Notes under the pieces: model-generated
What the model saw: only the letters and a program-made list of their open reading frames with translations
Databases searched by the model: none
What the model was told of the DNA's origin: nothing
Source of the DNA: Heterodera schachtii
Lineage: Eukaryota > Nematoda > Chromadorea > Rhabditida > Heteroderidae
Reading direction: 5' to 3'
Length of the DNA: 64,000 nucleotides
Assembly: GCA_023374025.1 (NCBI GenBank)
Contig: SIJG01000002.1
Coordinates: 1,461,790 to 1,525,789 of the forward strand
Translations under genes and position numbers: made by a program
Part shown: positions 1 to 13,400 of the stretch, piece by piece
Layout: each line of letters begins with the position of its first letter
Numbering within the stretch: the stretch's first letter is position 1

Positions 1-1141
1 TATTTCCCAATTGGACGGGGAAGGAGAAATAATATCGTAAAAATTCACATGAAATTGAGCGGAAGAACCCACCACCGACTCAAAAGCCACCCCAACGATT
101 TCGAGGGTTAAATTTTAGGCTTTTAAATTTGAAATATTTAAAATTGGGGCTGGGGAGGGATTCGGCACTCTTTTGAATCAATTTGATTCCATGAAAACAA
201 AAAACATTCGTTTTTCCTTTCCATTTTATCGTCCGTTTTGTGCTAATTATGTCTCTAATTGTGCTGCCAATGCTTCCAGGAAAATCAGCTAAAAAAAGGG
301 AGAGCATTCATTTGTTAATACAATGAATGGTTAAATAAACAAAATAAGAACATGAAAATAATCAGTCGGTGTGGCAATTCCGAGAAGGAAGAAATGCCAA
401 TTTTATTTTCCCTTTTTGTTTGGCCATAATTCCAATTTTTCAATTCAAAAATCGGTGAAGCCGATTTTCAATTTCAATTTACCTGTGCCGGTTTCGCGTG
501 CGGATTCTCGGCACAATACCGATGAAAAGGGACAGCGATTAATTGAAAATTAATCGGGAAAAATGGAAGATAAATTATCAGTTCAAAGCCGGCCCACCAC
601 CAAGTTTTGTCCACATGAAGAAGTTTTCCCATTGGCGGCCGCAAATGCTTCAGAAATACAGTATTTCTAAAATAAAGTACTGTAGCATTGACTATTGTAT
701 TAACGAAAGGTCAAAATTGTATAAAAATTTCTACTGAATTTTTTCAATTGTTTTTTAAAGGTTCAAAAAGTTTTGAAATTTACCCAAATCCCTAAAAATA
801 AGTGTCTGTACATAAATGGTTAGTTGTAAGCTTGGTTACATACCAATCCACGCTTATGATCTCAAATCTAATAATACTACCGTATCTGTTTTTTTCAAGA
901 AATTTGATTCATTAACGCTTTACTGACGCATTTGCCACTGACTCATTTGCCGGTCCGTTCCCGTCTCGTCATTAATTACCTTGGGCACTAAATCCCATCC
1001 CCCCCCCCCCCGCCTCCTTCGCTCACTTCTCAGCATCACACTTAATCCGTGTCTCCGTTTCAGGTCAAAAAGTGATATTGATTTGTTTGACGTTCGTCCC
1101 ATTTGCCGTGCCATTTGTTTTGTCCATCGCTTTTTCGCGCA
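1..1141. other. Upstream non-coding region, no gene seen
   Basis: I see no convincing exon here. Open frames are short and lack codon structure or splice context. A small perfect-looking hairpin lies near 659-686 (TACAGTATTTC ... GTACTGTA). A poly-C run of more than 10 lies near 999-1011. The last few hundred bases probably hold the promoter and 5' UTR of the flp-25-like gene that starts at 1142. Confidence 0.5.
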
Positions 1142-3094
<1,953 letters not shown>

Positions 3095-6000
3095 TCGGAC
3101 TGAATGATCGGTGAAAGAATCATTGCCAAGTCGAGAATCATTATCATTGTCCATCTGCTGATCATTTTATTTGTCTGATCATTTGTGGGGCGGGGAATTC
3201 ATATAAAAAAGTTTAAAAAATGCCAAAAACCAATGCTTAATTGGGTGTTATTACTGCAAATGACTGTTGTCACTCTGATGAGTCGTCGAATTCGGGAATC
3301 TAATTTGTTTGCCGTACCCACAACCGTTCAATTTTGGCTACCGTACTCACACCATCGCCGTCCTCCCCCGCCCCCCCCCCCAATTGTTTACGTAAGCCAA
3401 AAAAGAATTTGAAAATTGCGAAAAAATGTGAAACATCCGAAAATTTGGGTTCGCACCAAATTGTTTGTTCTTCTCCTTCCACGTCCCTGATCACATTTCT
3501 TCCGCGATTTTTGATCTAACGCAAAACAAACAATAAAGCGAATTTGCCGTGTCAAACGAAACATTTTGGCGATTGAAAAAAAAAATGGATAAATTTTTTG
3601 AAATTAATTTTCGGCTGATCGGACGGGCGGAGAGAATTTTGTGCATCCGTTCGACCGATGGGCCGTCACTTTGGATTAATTTGACGACAGAATTTGGGCG
3701 AAAGAACGCAACACACTCAAATAAATGCGAAGCTCATCCATTACTCAGATAAAACGATGGATGCGCATTTCGCCGCTTTTTTGGGGCTTTTCCTTTATTT
3801 ATTTATTTGTTTTTTTGATTACCCATTAAAAAGGAACGGTCACGGGGAATAGAAGAGAGATTTTGGGGAGAAAAGTGTGTATTTCCAAATTAGGCTGATC
3901 GATTTCATCAATTTCCATAAAATTTCTCTTAATTCTTTGATTTTGGCACCGCCGGACACAAATCCCCATAAATTTTGAAAATTGTTACAAAAATCCCATC
4001 TCTTAACCAAATTTTTCAAATTTTGGCACTGTCCACTCCATTAATTTAATTGTCTCTTTTAATCGCCGGAGGGAATTTTTTTTTTTTTTGGGCTGGGTTT
4101 TTGAAGGACGACCACTTTTGAGTGCATTTGGTTGGCCTTGGTCGGTGCCGTGGGATTTACAACATTTTGAGCGGTGTGTGTTGAGAGGGGAGACACCCCC
4201 CTTCACAACTTTTTGTGAATTAATAATGTCAAGAGTCTCGAACATTTTGCTGTTCCGTCGTTTCGTTCGTTTTCCATTGGCCCCAAAAGTGGCGGCAATT
4301 TTCTCTCAAATTGGTTTAATTTTCTTCAAAATTCAGCGGATGTGTTCATCATTCATTGGCTTCTCCGTTTACTTTTTTCCTCAGGGTTTTCTCGCGGTGT
4401 TCGTTTAAATTTGCCATAATTTTCCGCCCGGGATTCCCGTCGCTGTTCACTTCCAAATTGTTTGGCACTCCCCCATTTTTTGTGCCCCATTCCGCCCCCC
4501 ACCATGGCATTTTCTCTTCAAATTTGGCACTTTCTCAATTTTCTTTCGCCCATTTGTCCCTTTTAAATGTTTTGGGTTTCTTCCCCCCCCCCCCCCCCTT
4601 TTGGCGTTGCCATAACAAATTGGCCTTTTTTTTTGTGTGTTGGCCGTGCGTCGTCCAAAGTGAGGCGCTTCATCACCTGCTGTTAATTAGTGCTGCTGCT
4701 CTTTTGTCCTTTCATTCTTTTGTCATTTGTCCGTCCGTTGGTTTTAAAAGGACAAAATTCGGCGTGAAATTCGATTAAAACGACGCGCAAAATTTTAATG
4801 GATTTTCTTTGAGTGCTTTTTGTTGTGAAAACCCACGCAAAACAAAAGAGACTTTTTGCTGTTTTTGTTGTCAATAGTCAGTCGGTCATCCGCCGTTGTC
4901 GAGACTCTCGACATCCCCAGCAAATTTTGTTGTTTTCCAAAAACAGTTTTAATGACTCTCGCCCTACCAAATTCCCCCCCCCCCCCCCGCGGCGGTCGGA
5001 AGTTCGTAAACATCGGCCGACTTGGCACCCATTGGCCACCAACGCATCACTTTCACATTCCCGTCAAAGTTTCCTTCTGTTTTCGAGAATTGTGGTTTGT
5101 TTGTCACGAGTTTCATCTCCGCTCCCTGCCGGCGTCCTTTTGCCTGTTTTGTTATGGTCGTTTTGTCGCAATTTTTTAGTTTTTTTCGGTAAAATTTGCC
5201 TCAAAAAACCGGTCCCCCCCCCCTCCAATTTCAACCGTTTCTTTGCCCATTTTTCGCACTTTCTCCGCGTGTGTTTTTTGCAGCGTTCTCTCTCTCTTCT
5301 TCTGCAGCTGCTGCTGTGACGTAATTCCTCCTCCATTTTCATTTTTATTATTATTGCTTTTTTTTTTGCTCATTTTTTGTCCTCCCCCGAGGGGTTTTTC
5401 CATTTTAATTTTTTCCATTTTAATTTTTTTTTTTTTTTTGTTTTTTGCTTTTTTTTTTGTCTAAAAATGGCTTTTGTGCGGCGCGCGCGTTGCACAGAAA
5501 GGACACAGAAAAGAGGGGAGATGGGAAGGGGGGGGGGAAATGAATTAACAGCAGCGAATGGGAAATAAATTAAATGAAAAGTGATCGATCGGACGACAAA
5601 AACAGCCGTGGAAAGCGCCGCTACCGCCGCCGCACATTTTTGTTATTTATTCGCCCCCGGGGGCGTAATCTTTGAATTTCCCCGCCGCCCCCCGCCGCCG
5701 CGGCGTTTGTTGTGCGGTCGATGGCGCGCACCGATTGTCCGCCCGCGCAGTTGCCCCAGCGGTGGTGGCAACAATCAAACAGTCAGTCCCACAAAAGGGG
5801 CACTGTGCCGGAGGGGATCATCCGCATCATTGGGATCACCTCAAGCAGCAGCAGCAGAAGCCCAAGCCGATTATCCTCCGTCATCCGTTTTGTTTGGACT
5901 GTTTTCAATAGCTTTATCCATCCCTCTGCTGGGGGTAGGGGATTTTGGGATCGGCGAACCGCCCAAGGGGAAAATTTCAAACGAAAAATGCAATAAAATT

Positions 6001-7263
6001 TTTAAAAAAGTTTATGCGCCACTGCAGCCGGGTTGGCTTCATCCCCTTCCCTCTCGTTTCCCAATGCTTTTTGCCCGGCGGATTATCCCATCGGCGGGGG
6101 GGGGGGGGGAGTGTCCGTCCTCTTTGGTTGGAATCACCATCATCACCATGGATCATCTTCCCCGCCGTTGGGATGGATCATCATTTCCATCGCCGTCCAT
6201 TCCCTTCGCTAATGCTTCATCCTCTCCGCCGCCCCCCCCCCCCTCCCACTCTCTCCATAACTTTTCGCTTTTTCCGCATCATTGGGCTTCATTGGACAAC
6301 CCCCGCCCCTCCCCCCCCCCCCCCCGCCCCAATAACCGCAGCAAATGCACAAAATGTGACGGAATGCGTTGGAACAAAACGGAGACCATTCTTTTTTTAC
6401 AAAAAATGTGACGTTTTTTAAATTAATTTTTAAATCATTCGACAAAATATGTACATGGTTGATTTATTTGATCATTCCAAATCAAATTGAGATATTTTTG
6501 TCCATTAATCGGAAATTTATAATTTAACATTTTGTAAAGAATTAGGACACTCTCCCCCCCCCTCTCTTTCTCTCTCTCTCTCTCTCTTTGCCGTCGCAGA
6601 CATTTCGCCAAATGTAAGCCAATTCGAATTCCTTTCTATTGCCTCTTTCTCATCTCAATGACTCACTCACCCATTCCTTTTTGTGGACTGTACAAATGGG
6701 AATGTTGGCGAAGCGACAAAACATATTTTCTCCGACCGTTTAAAAATGCATCTGTCGCTTCCCCCCCCCCCCCCCCCCTCTTTTTTTATTTCGCCCCCCG
6801 CGGGGCTTTTGGACGACGGAAAACGAAAAAAAGGGGATTTTATTCGCATTTTACTGCTGCTATTAGCAATTGCACAGTTTTGGTCAAAGGGCTAACAATC
6901 TCGAAAGTCCCTTTCGACTTCGATCTTTCGGGAATGACTTGTCCCTCTCGTGGGAACCGACCACCGCCACCAATGATTCTGTTGTGACTCTAGAGACCGG
7001 ACAACAACTTGGGTCGGAGGGATCCCGAGTCGGGATCCCGACCGAATCCCGATCCCTCAATCCCGAAGATTTGGAAAAGCGACCGGGACGGATCCCGTGT
7101 TAGGATCCCGAAAAATCTCGCGGGATCCCGCTTCGGTCTGGTCACCACTGGGTGACTCGATTGCCAGAGATGCCGATCAAGTTTTCACGGCGCTTTTTCT
7201 CAATTTTCATGCCAAATTCGCCATCCATTTAACTTTGCTTTTTGGTGGCATTTTCCCACTTTA
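3095..7263. other. 4.1 kb intergenic region rich in poly-C tracts
   Basis: No confident gene. Poly-C or poly-G runs of 9-18 occur near 3370, 4581, 4974, 5215, 6091, 6230, 6309 and 6761, and T-rich stretches lie between them. One GC-rich open stretch at about 5672-5911 encodes a His/Cys/Gln-containing sequence in one frame. It could be an upstream exon of the gene starting at 7277, but no family similarity supports this. A palindromic GGGATCCCG element lies at 6983-7148. Confidence 0.4.
6983..7148. mobile_element. Probable short inverted-repeat element with GGGATCCCG units
   Basis: The outer ends pair imperfectly (GTGACTCTAGAGACCG at left; CGGTCTGGTCACCAC at right). The interior repeats the palindromic word GGGATCCCG or close variants about five times. 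No clear target-site duplication was found, so element status is inferred only from the inverted structure. Confidence 0.45.
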
Positions 7264-7264
7264 G
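7263..7264 (+). promoter_or_regulatory. Candidate trans-splice acceptor
   Basis: A pyrimidine-rich TTTTCCCACTTTAG ends 12 bases before the ATG at 7277. No upstream exon could be joined, so this AG fits a spliced-leader acceptor and supports 7277 as the start. It could also be an ordinary acceptor of a hidden upstream exon. Confidence 0.45.
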
Positions 7265-7276
7265 CATTTTGTCAAA

Positions 7277-9932
7277 ATGCCGCCGATTGTCCCTCAAAAT
7301 CATTGCCATTCCGTCGTCGCTGATCATCAGAATAATACCACTACTCCCGGCACCAAACAGTTGCGCATTGTCTCCTCCCGCCACTCGTCGGTCAGCTTCA
7401 GAAGCAAAAGCCGAAGCAGCGGCTGCCAAAGTGAGGCGGCCGCCGTTTCGCCCGCGCGCCTCTCGAACGGCGACAGAAACCCGTTGCTCTGTTGGTGTTG
7501 CATTCGGCGCCAGGACAAAACGGTGCCGTCGCCGCCTCCGTCCGCGTCGGCACTCGGTTCGCCGGTGATGATGACAATGGCGCCGGTACAGAACGGCACC
7601 GGCGGAAAGACCACGACGACGACGGCACTTCCGCCGGTGGAATTGAGCGTACTCAAACTGAACGGGGTGACGGAACGCCAACAGAAGAAGCAGCAGCAGC
7701 AGCGGAAGGTGGGAATTAAGCGATTCTAAGGTGTCAGACAACTCGTACAATTGCTTAGGTTAATCCTTGGCTTTAGGTCTAGGCATAGGCCTATGCTTTA
7801 GGCTTTCCGTTCGGCTTAGGCATAGGCTTTGGCTTAGGCTTTATTTTGTAAAATACGAGTTGCCTTTCGTACTTTTGTACGAGTTGCCACTGACTCGGAA
7901 TATGGATATCGTATGGGCAAATATGCACTTTATGATGGACCTTTTTTTTGAGATTTGTCAAATTCCGACTCAATTTTTTTCAATAGGATTTCCAAATTAT
8001 TAATAACAAATTTCAAAAATCTAATTTGCAAAATTCCAAAGCTTAATAAAAGCATTAACTCCCCCCCCCCCCAAAAAAAAATAAAAATTCCCTCCGTCGG
8101 TCAGAAAAAGGCGCGTTCCTCCACCTTTTCCGCCTCGCCCGCCTCGCGTGGCATTTTTCCGCGCCTCCACCGTTCGCTGTCCTCCCAGCAGCAGCACAAA
8201 TTGTTCCGTGCCAATGCGCCGGCGCACCCACCGCCGCCGTTGGATTTGCGCGCGTTGGACGCGGCTGACGGAACGCCAAATAACACGACGGACTATTTGG
8301 AGGTGATTGGATAGGCGGGGATGGATCGAAATCCCTTCTCTCACGTTGTCTGTTTGGGGCTTAGATAGTAATTGTGGTGGATGGTCGAGACCGACGAGAG
8401 ACACCCAAAAGACTCGATAAATAATTCGAGACCCTAAAAACCCAAGAGTTTGGCGAGTGAATGCCTCCCCCGGGGACGGGACAAAATCTCGCCGCTGAAA
8501 CTTTTTTTTTTGAAATTTTTAAGGTGGGCCGAGCGGAGGGCGGTTGGATTCGAGACGCAAATTTTTGGAGCAGGCAGCAGGAATTTTGGCAAATGCAGCA
8601 AAACCAACAGCATCAGCAGGGCAATACCATGGAGGATGGGAATGGCAATACGGTAGTGGTGATGATGGGACAGCAGGACGGGACTACGGTAGACTGGGAC
8701 AGCAGGGAGGAGCAGCAACAGCACTTGGACATGGAGACGGCACGCACATCGCGCACCGAGGACATTATCCAGTGAGAGGGGGGAGGGGAGGGGGCAGAAA
8801 ACGGGGCCAAAATGGGAGAGGGGACAGACAGAGAGAGATAATTAGCAGAAAATGGGGAGGGATGGGAATTAATTAATTAGTTGACGAATGAATGGCAAAT
8901 GCCAAGGAACAATTAGTACCAAAATTGGACTCATATGGAAACTGAGAAGTGAACGATCAGTTAAGCAGAAGTGATCGAGCATACTAAATGAATGAATCGT
9001 CCACTAATTGAGTTAGTTTGAAACCTGAGAATCAGAAAGTTGTCACGACAAAAACAGGGAGTGATCAGAATTGGACTGAGCACCGAAGTTAGTTCGACCG
9101 CTATTCATCACTGGTGATCAGCAGAGAATAGAAAATAGTCTGCCGGAATAAACATAAATCGATTGATCAGAGCTTGCTGTGGTTCAGAATTTGATTCGGC
9201 ATTTTGGGGCATTAAAATAACTTCCCGCTTCAGTTATCCCTCAATGGACACGCTAATTGACCAAATTCTGTTGGCGGACAGCAGCGAGGAGATGAGACGG
9301 AACGACGACGACGACGACGAGTTCAAGCAGTACACCAACCGCACATCGGCAGCAGCAGCAGACGGAAGTGCAGACGAGTGGGCAACCGCGCGGAATGGGA
9401 ACAGCGACGGATGCGAATTGGAAGGTCAGACTGATGAGCGGCACGGAGGGGCGGGCGTGGCATCGCCGCGCTTTCCCTCCCTCGCCCCATTTCAGCGGTC
9501 GTCCCTTGCCATCCGTCCCCGTGTTCGTCGTCCTCCGCCTCCTCCTCCACTTCCGGCTGTTCCCCAACGCGTAACATTCCGCCGACCGCTACCGTCTTCT
9601 CCGCCACCGTGCCTCTGCCGCCCGCTGTGCCGCCGTTCGGTGCCGCCACCGCGCCCTCCGCCTTTCCGCCAGCCGTGTTCTTCACTGGGGCCGCCAGTGA
9701 TTTGTTCATGTCGTCGCAGGACTATGCATACGAATGCGGCACAGCTGCTGCGGCGGGTGGCGGCAGCGGTGCCGCGGTCGCCGCCCGTCGTCAGACTGCG
9801 CTGGCGGTGCCCGCCCGACCGCGTCCGCTGGGCGCACTACCCGCGCTCACCCAGTCGCTGTTTGATGCGTTTGTGGTCACTTACGTTTGGGTGGCCTCCA
9901 CGCTCGCCTTAATTGTCCAATGGTTTCTGTGA
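7277..9932 (+). CDS. Low-complexity, probably tail-anchored membrane protein
   Basis: Five exons join without breaking frame: 7277-7708, 8105-8302, 8524-8771, 9234-9424 and 9496-9932. The protein of about 500 residues is dominated by Ser, Gln, Thr, Pro and Ala. It has a Gln/Lys run at the end of exon 1, a WQMQQNQQ segment in exon 3, an acidic DDDDD patch in exon 4, and a Ser/Pro/Ala-rich final exon. The last about 22 residues (VVTYVWVASTLALIVQWFL before the stop) are one hydrophobic helix at the extreme C-terminus, so a tail anchor facing the cytosol is likely. I do not recognise a domain or family. The agreement of phases over four introns argues for a real gene rather than chance open frames. 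Intron 1 holds a TTAGGC-like MITE. Confidence 0.6.
7733..7894. mobile_element. MITE with telomere-like TTAGGC units, copy 1
   Basis: The ends are inverted repeats (GTCAGACAACTCGTACAA at left; right end reads TTTTGTACGAGTTGCCACTGAC). Between them lie repeated TTAGGC/ATAGGC/TTTAGG words. A second copy with the same ends is at 50819-50940. It sits in the first intron of the 7277-9932 gene. Confidence 0.7.
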
Positions 9933-10421
9933 CCAACGATTAATGAATTAATTAATTAGTGCTAAAAGTCTTAATTATCAGTAATTGTTGCTGTCTCTGA
10001 TCAGCCATTGATTAATTGTTGCGCTTTTTTGAGTGTCTTTTTCTGATCGATCGGACCATTCGATCATTCATTGTTTTTTAATTTTATTATTTAGTTTAAT
10101 CACAAACATTTAAATTCATAATATTATTTATTCATCAAATGTATATTTTATTTATTTTAAATTAAAATGCAAAAACAAAAAAATAATAATTGTTTTAATT
10201 AAATCAAGAAAGCAACAATTTTATAAAACATTAAATTTTCTAACATGAAATGAAAATTGTGACAAATAAAGTGTCGAACTCTTTTTGTCTGCTGATGTTT
10301 TCATTTTTCACTAATTACTGCTAATTAGTGGGTGGGTGTTTGGCACCACAGAATCGTCCACAATATTTTCCGCCGCTTTTTGTCTCTCCGTCAAAGTGCC
10401 GTCCCGGCGATTTTTTTGAAG
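9933..10421. other. Intergenic, convergent 3' ends
   Basis: AT-rich DNA between two convergent genes. It should hold both 3' UTRs. An AATAAA-type signal on the plus strand lies near 10265 (ACAAATAAAG). No coding or RNA feature was seen. Confidence 0.5.
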
Positions 10422-13400
10422 TCACAGAATGGCACATGTGGTCGAGTTTGACTGCAGCTTTTGCCGTTCTTGTCCGCATTGTTCTCCTCCGCTGCTGGCG
10501 ATGCTTTTCGACCGCGGCGATGGGACGGAAACGGCGGAAGAGTAAGCGGGCGGCGGAGGACCGTTGACGGGCGGCAGACCGCCGGGCGAATTGTGCTGGC
10601 GCCGCAGCAGCGACTCCAACTCGGCCAATTTTATCTTAAATTTGACAAAGCCATGAGTCGGGATTTGACCGGATTATCCATCCACGAGATTGGGGGGGGG
10701 GGGATTTTCCGAGTTTTAATTTGGGCCAGTATTTCCCGGAACTCGGCATTTTTGCCGCTTTTTTGGCTTTGGCATCCTTTCCAAATTCTTTCTCGCCTCC
10801 TCCTCCACCTGCAGTTGGCTCATTTGGCTTTGATGCCCCCGGACAGTGTTTTTGTGCTCCGCCAATTGACTTCTCAGCGCGGCAATTTCCTCGCGCAGTC
10901 TTTGCGCATTTTTGGGCAAACTTAAGACAAAAATGGCACTTTTTAGCCATTTGTTTTTTTTTACTTTCTGTGTAAAGCCGATGAGTTGCGAATGGAATCG
11001 GAATTGGCCTGGAAATTGAGGAAATAAACATTCGATTCCAAAAGTTTAAAATCAAAAGTTGCGAGTGATTGTCGGAAACAAAACAGAAAAAAATGCCACC
11101 GAAAATTGCATTAAATATGGAAATGAATGAACTCTGTACTATAAAAAGACCGTGAAATGATTGGCATTTTCCCCACCGAGAGTTTTTCTGTTGCTGCTAA
11201 TGACATGCCCTAATTGAAATTCAAATGACATTATGACATTACGATTTTTCTGTATGGGATGACTTCGGCACTTTCCAACTCTTCCCGAATCCAAGTGGCC
11301 GTCCCTTGTGCCATTGCGCTTTGGTCGGGTGCCGAACTTCGTCTGATGTCAATTACTTTTGGGATCGGCGCCACTTTTCTGCTTTAAAAATTAATTATAA
11401 ATTATTTAAATATTGCAAGCGACCTTCTGTCACTGTTTTCCGCGACTTTTTTGTCGCTTTCGCCGCTTTGTGCCGTTGCCGGCGGGAAGGGTTCCGTTGA
11501 CACGTCGACCACGCAGAAAACGCGCGAGTGCGTGCCGACCAACGCGGACAGTGCGAGCCGCGGCTGCTGTGAATTGCCCGCGACAGAAGTGGTGGAATGT
11601 GCCGATGGTGAGAGCGGACTCAGCTGACCGGAAGGGTCCGGTGCCGACGAAGTCGCCGTGGGGGACGAAACGCTGCCGAACGATTTGCGACAGATATCCA
11701 ACCTGGACAGGGGATGACAATAGCAACGGCTTGGAGAGAGTTCAGTTCAGACAATCGGATTAACGGACCAGCAGATCACTATCAATTTGACAGAATCACT
11801 GATCAGTCCTTCCGATCGACCGTCTATGGCCCACTGATCACTCCAATCCCTCAACCAACAAAGCAAAGGCACAAAGAGAAGTGCCAACCTGAGCACCAAA
11901 TGGGGCTGCATCATAAACGGTTTTGGCTTGTCCATTAGGTCGTCTCTGTTTTTTAACCGCACTAATTGGCCTTCGCGCGTTTGCGACATTTCGTACTGCA
12001 GTGGTTCGCGGAACAAATGCCTCACCGTCGTTTTTGTGTTCTTACTCTTCCTCCTCTTCTTCCTCCCCTTCTGCTGTTTTGGTTGTTCGACGGGTGTTGC
12101 CTGAGGCAAATTTACTTTTTTTGTTTTATCATATTTACTGAAATAGAACTCACCCCCCTGAATTAGAAGCCCCTCCCCCCAGAAAAGCCCCCATTTTGAG
12201 GGGGGTTGAAAAATAGAGTCCCCTGGAGTTTTATTCCGTAAGTACAGTATCTAATTGTGTTATTATGTTTTTTTTATTTTAAAATTCGCATAAGCTCGAT
12301 TGAATGGATGCCTCCCTACCGTATTCCCGTCGCTGTTGGTCAATGAGGTAGCGGTGGAGGACAGAGAGGAGCAATCGCTGGTGCCGCCGGCGCCGTCCTC
12401 CGCCGCCGTTGCGCTCTGATCGGCACCGCCACCATTTTCCTTGGGCTGCTGCCCCTCAGCCGCCCATTTGTGCATTCCCCACGAGTACAGCTCGTTGTCC
12501 AATGTTCCGGCCATTGTGAAGCCGTCGCCACAGACCAAATGCTAATAATTAATCGGTAATTAATCAGTTAATTATTTGTCTCTAACCACGCAAGCCTTTG
12601 ACAGAAGCGCCTTGACCGGACATGTGCACCCTGCGGGCATTTCCTGGCAATTGCCGTGGCCCAATTCGGCGGCCAAATTGCGCCCAAACAAATGGACGTG
12701 TCCATTCTCCAAAAGCACTGTAAGAAAAATGATTTTGGGTGGCGGTTTTCTGTCCCGCCGAAAGATGGAACGCCTAATTAGGCAATTTGCAATGGCTAAT
12801 AAGCCAATTAATTGTCATTGATCAGTCAGCCTTTGTGCCGTACCGCCACTGTGCCAAAGGCCAAGCGACGCGTTGACCACGCGCGAGGGGAACGGTTTGA
12901 CAGCGGTGGGCGTTAAAACGTTGTCAACCACGCCGTACATTTTTTGCTGAAAATTCACTCATTTTTAAATATTTTCGGAAGAATTTCGTCGAAAATTTGA
13001 GGTTGACAAATGAGAATTACTCCGTTTGTGCTGCTGCTGCTCTTTTTGGCATTTGCGAAGAAGCCGGAGCGTTGGTTGAGCTGAAAAGTGTGAACAATTT
13101 TCACAAATTTGTATTTTTAATTATGCCAAGAAATTGCATTAATTAAGGCCCAATTAAACGCCCAATAATAATTAATGGTTGGCGCACATACATTCAATTT
13201 GTTGTACATGTTCGACCCCATAGCCAAAACTGTGCCGGTGTTTGTGATCAACATTGTCGTGTTGGGACCACAGCTAAAAAAAGTGGGAAAATTAAATTTA
13301 ATTAATAATCCGCTTCATCATTACACAATGCTGTTGATCAATTGACGAGTGGGAATTTGAATTCGGAGAGGAACAAAAACTGAAAAGGAAAAAAACGTAA

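Noticed and set aside
5581..6411. 276-codon plus-strand frame rich in Pro and Ser
   Set aside because: It is driven by poly-C tracts and GC-rich low-complexity DNA, crosses several homopolymers, and has no motif or splice context. At most a short part near 5672-5911 could be an exon.
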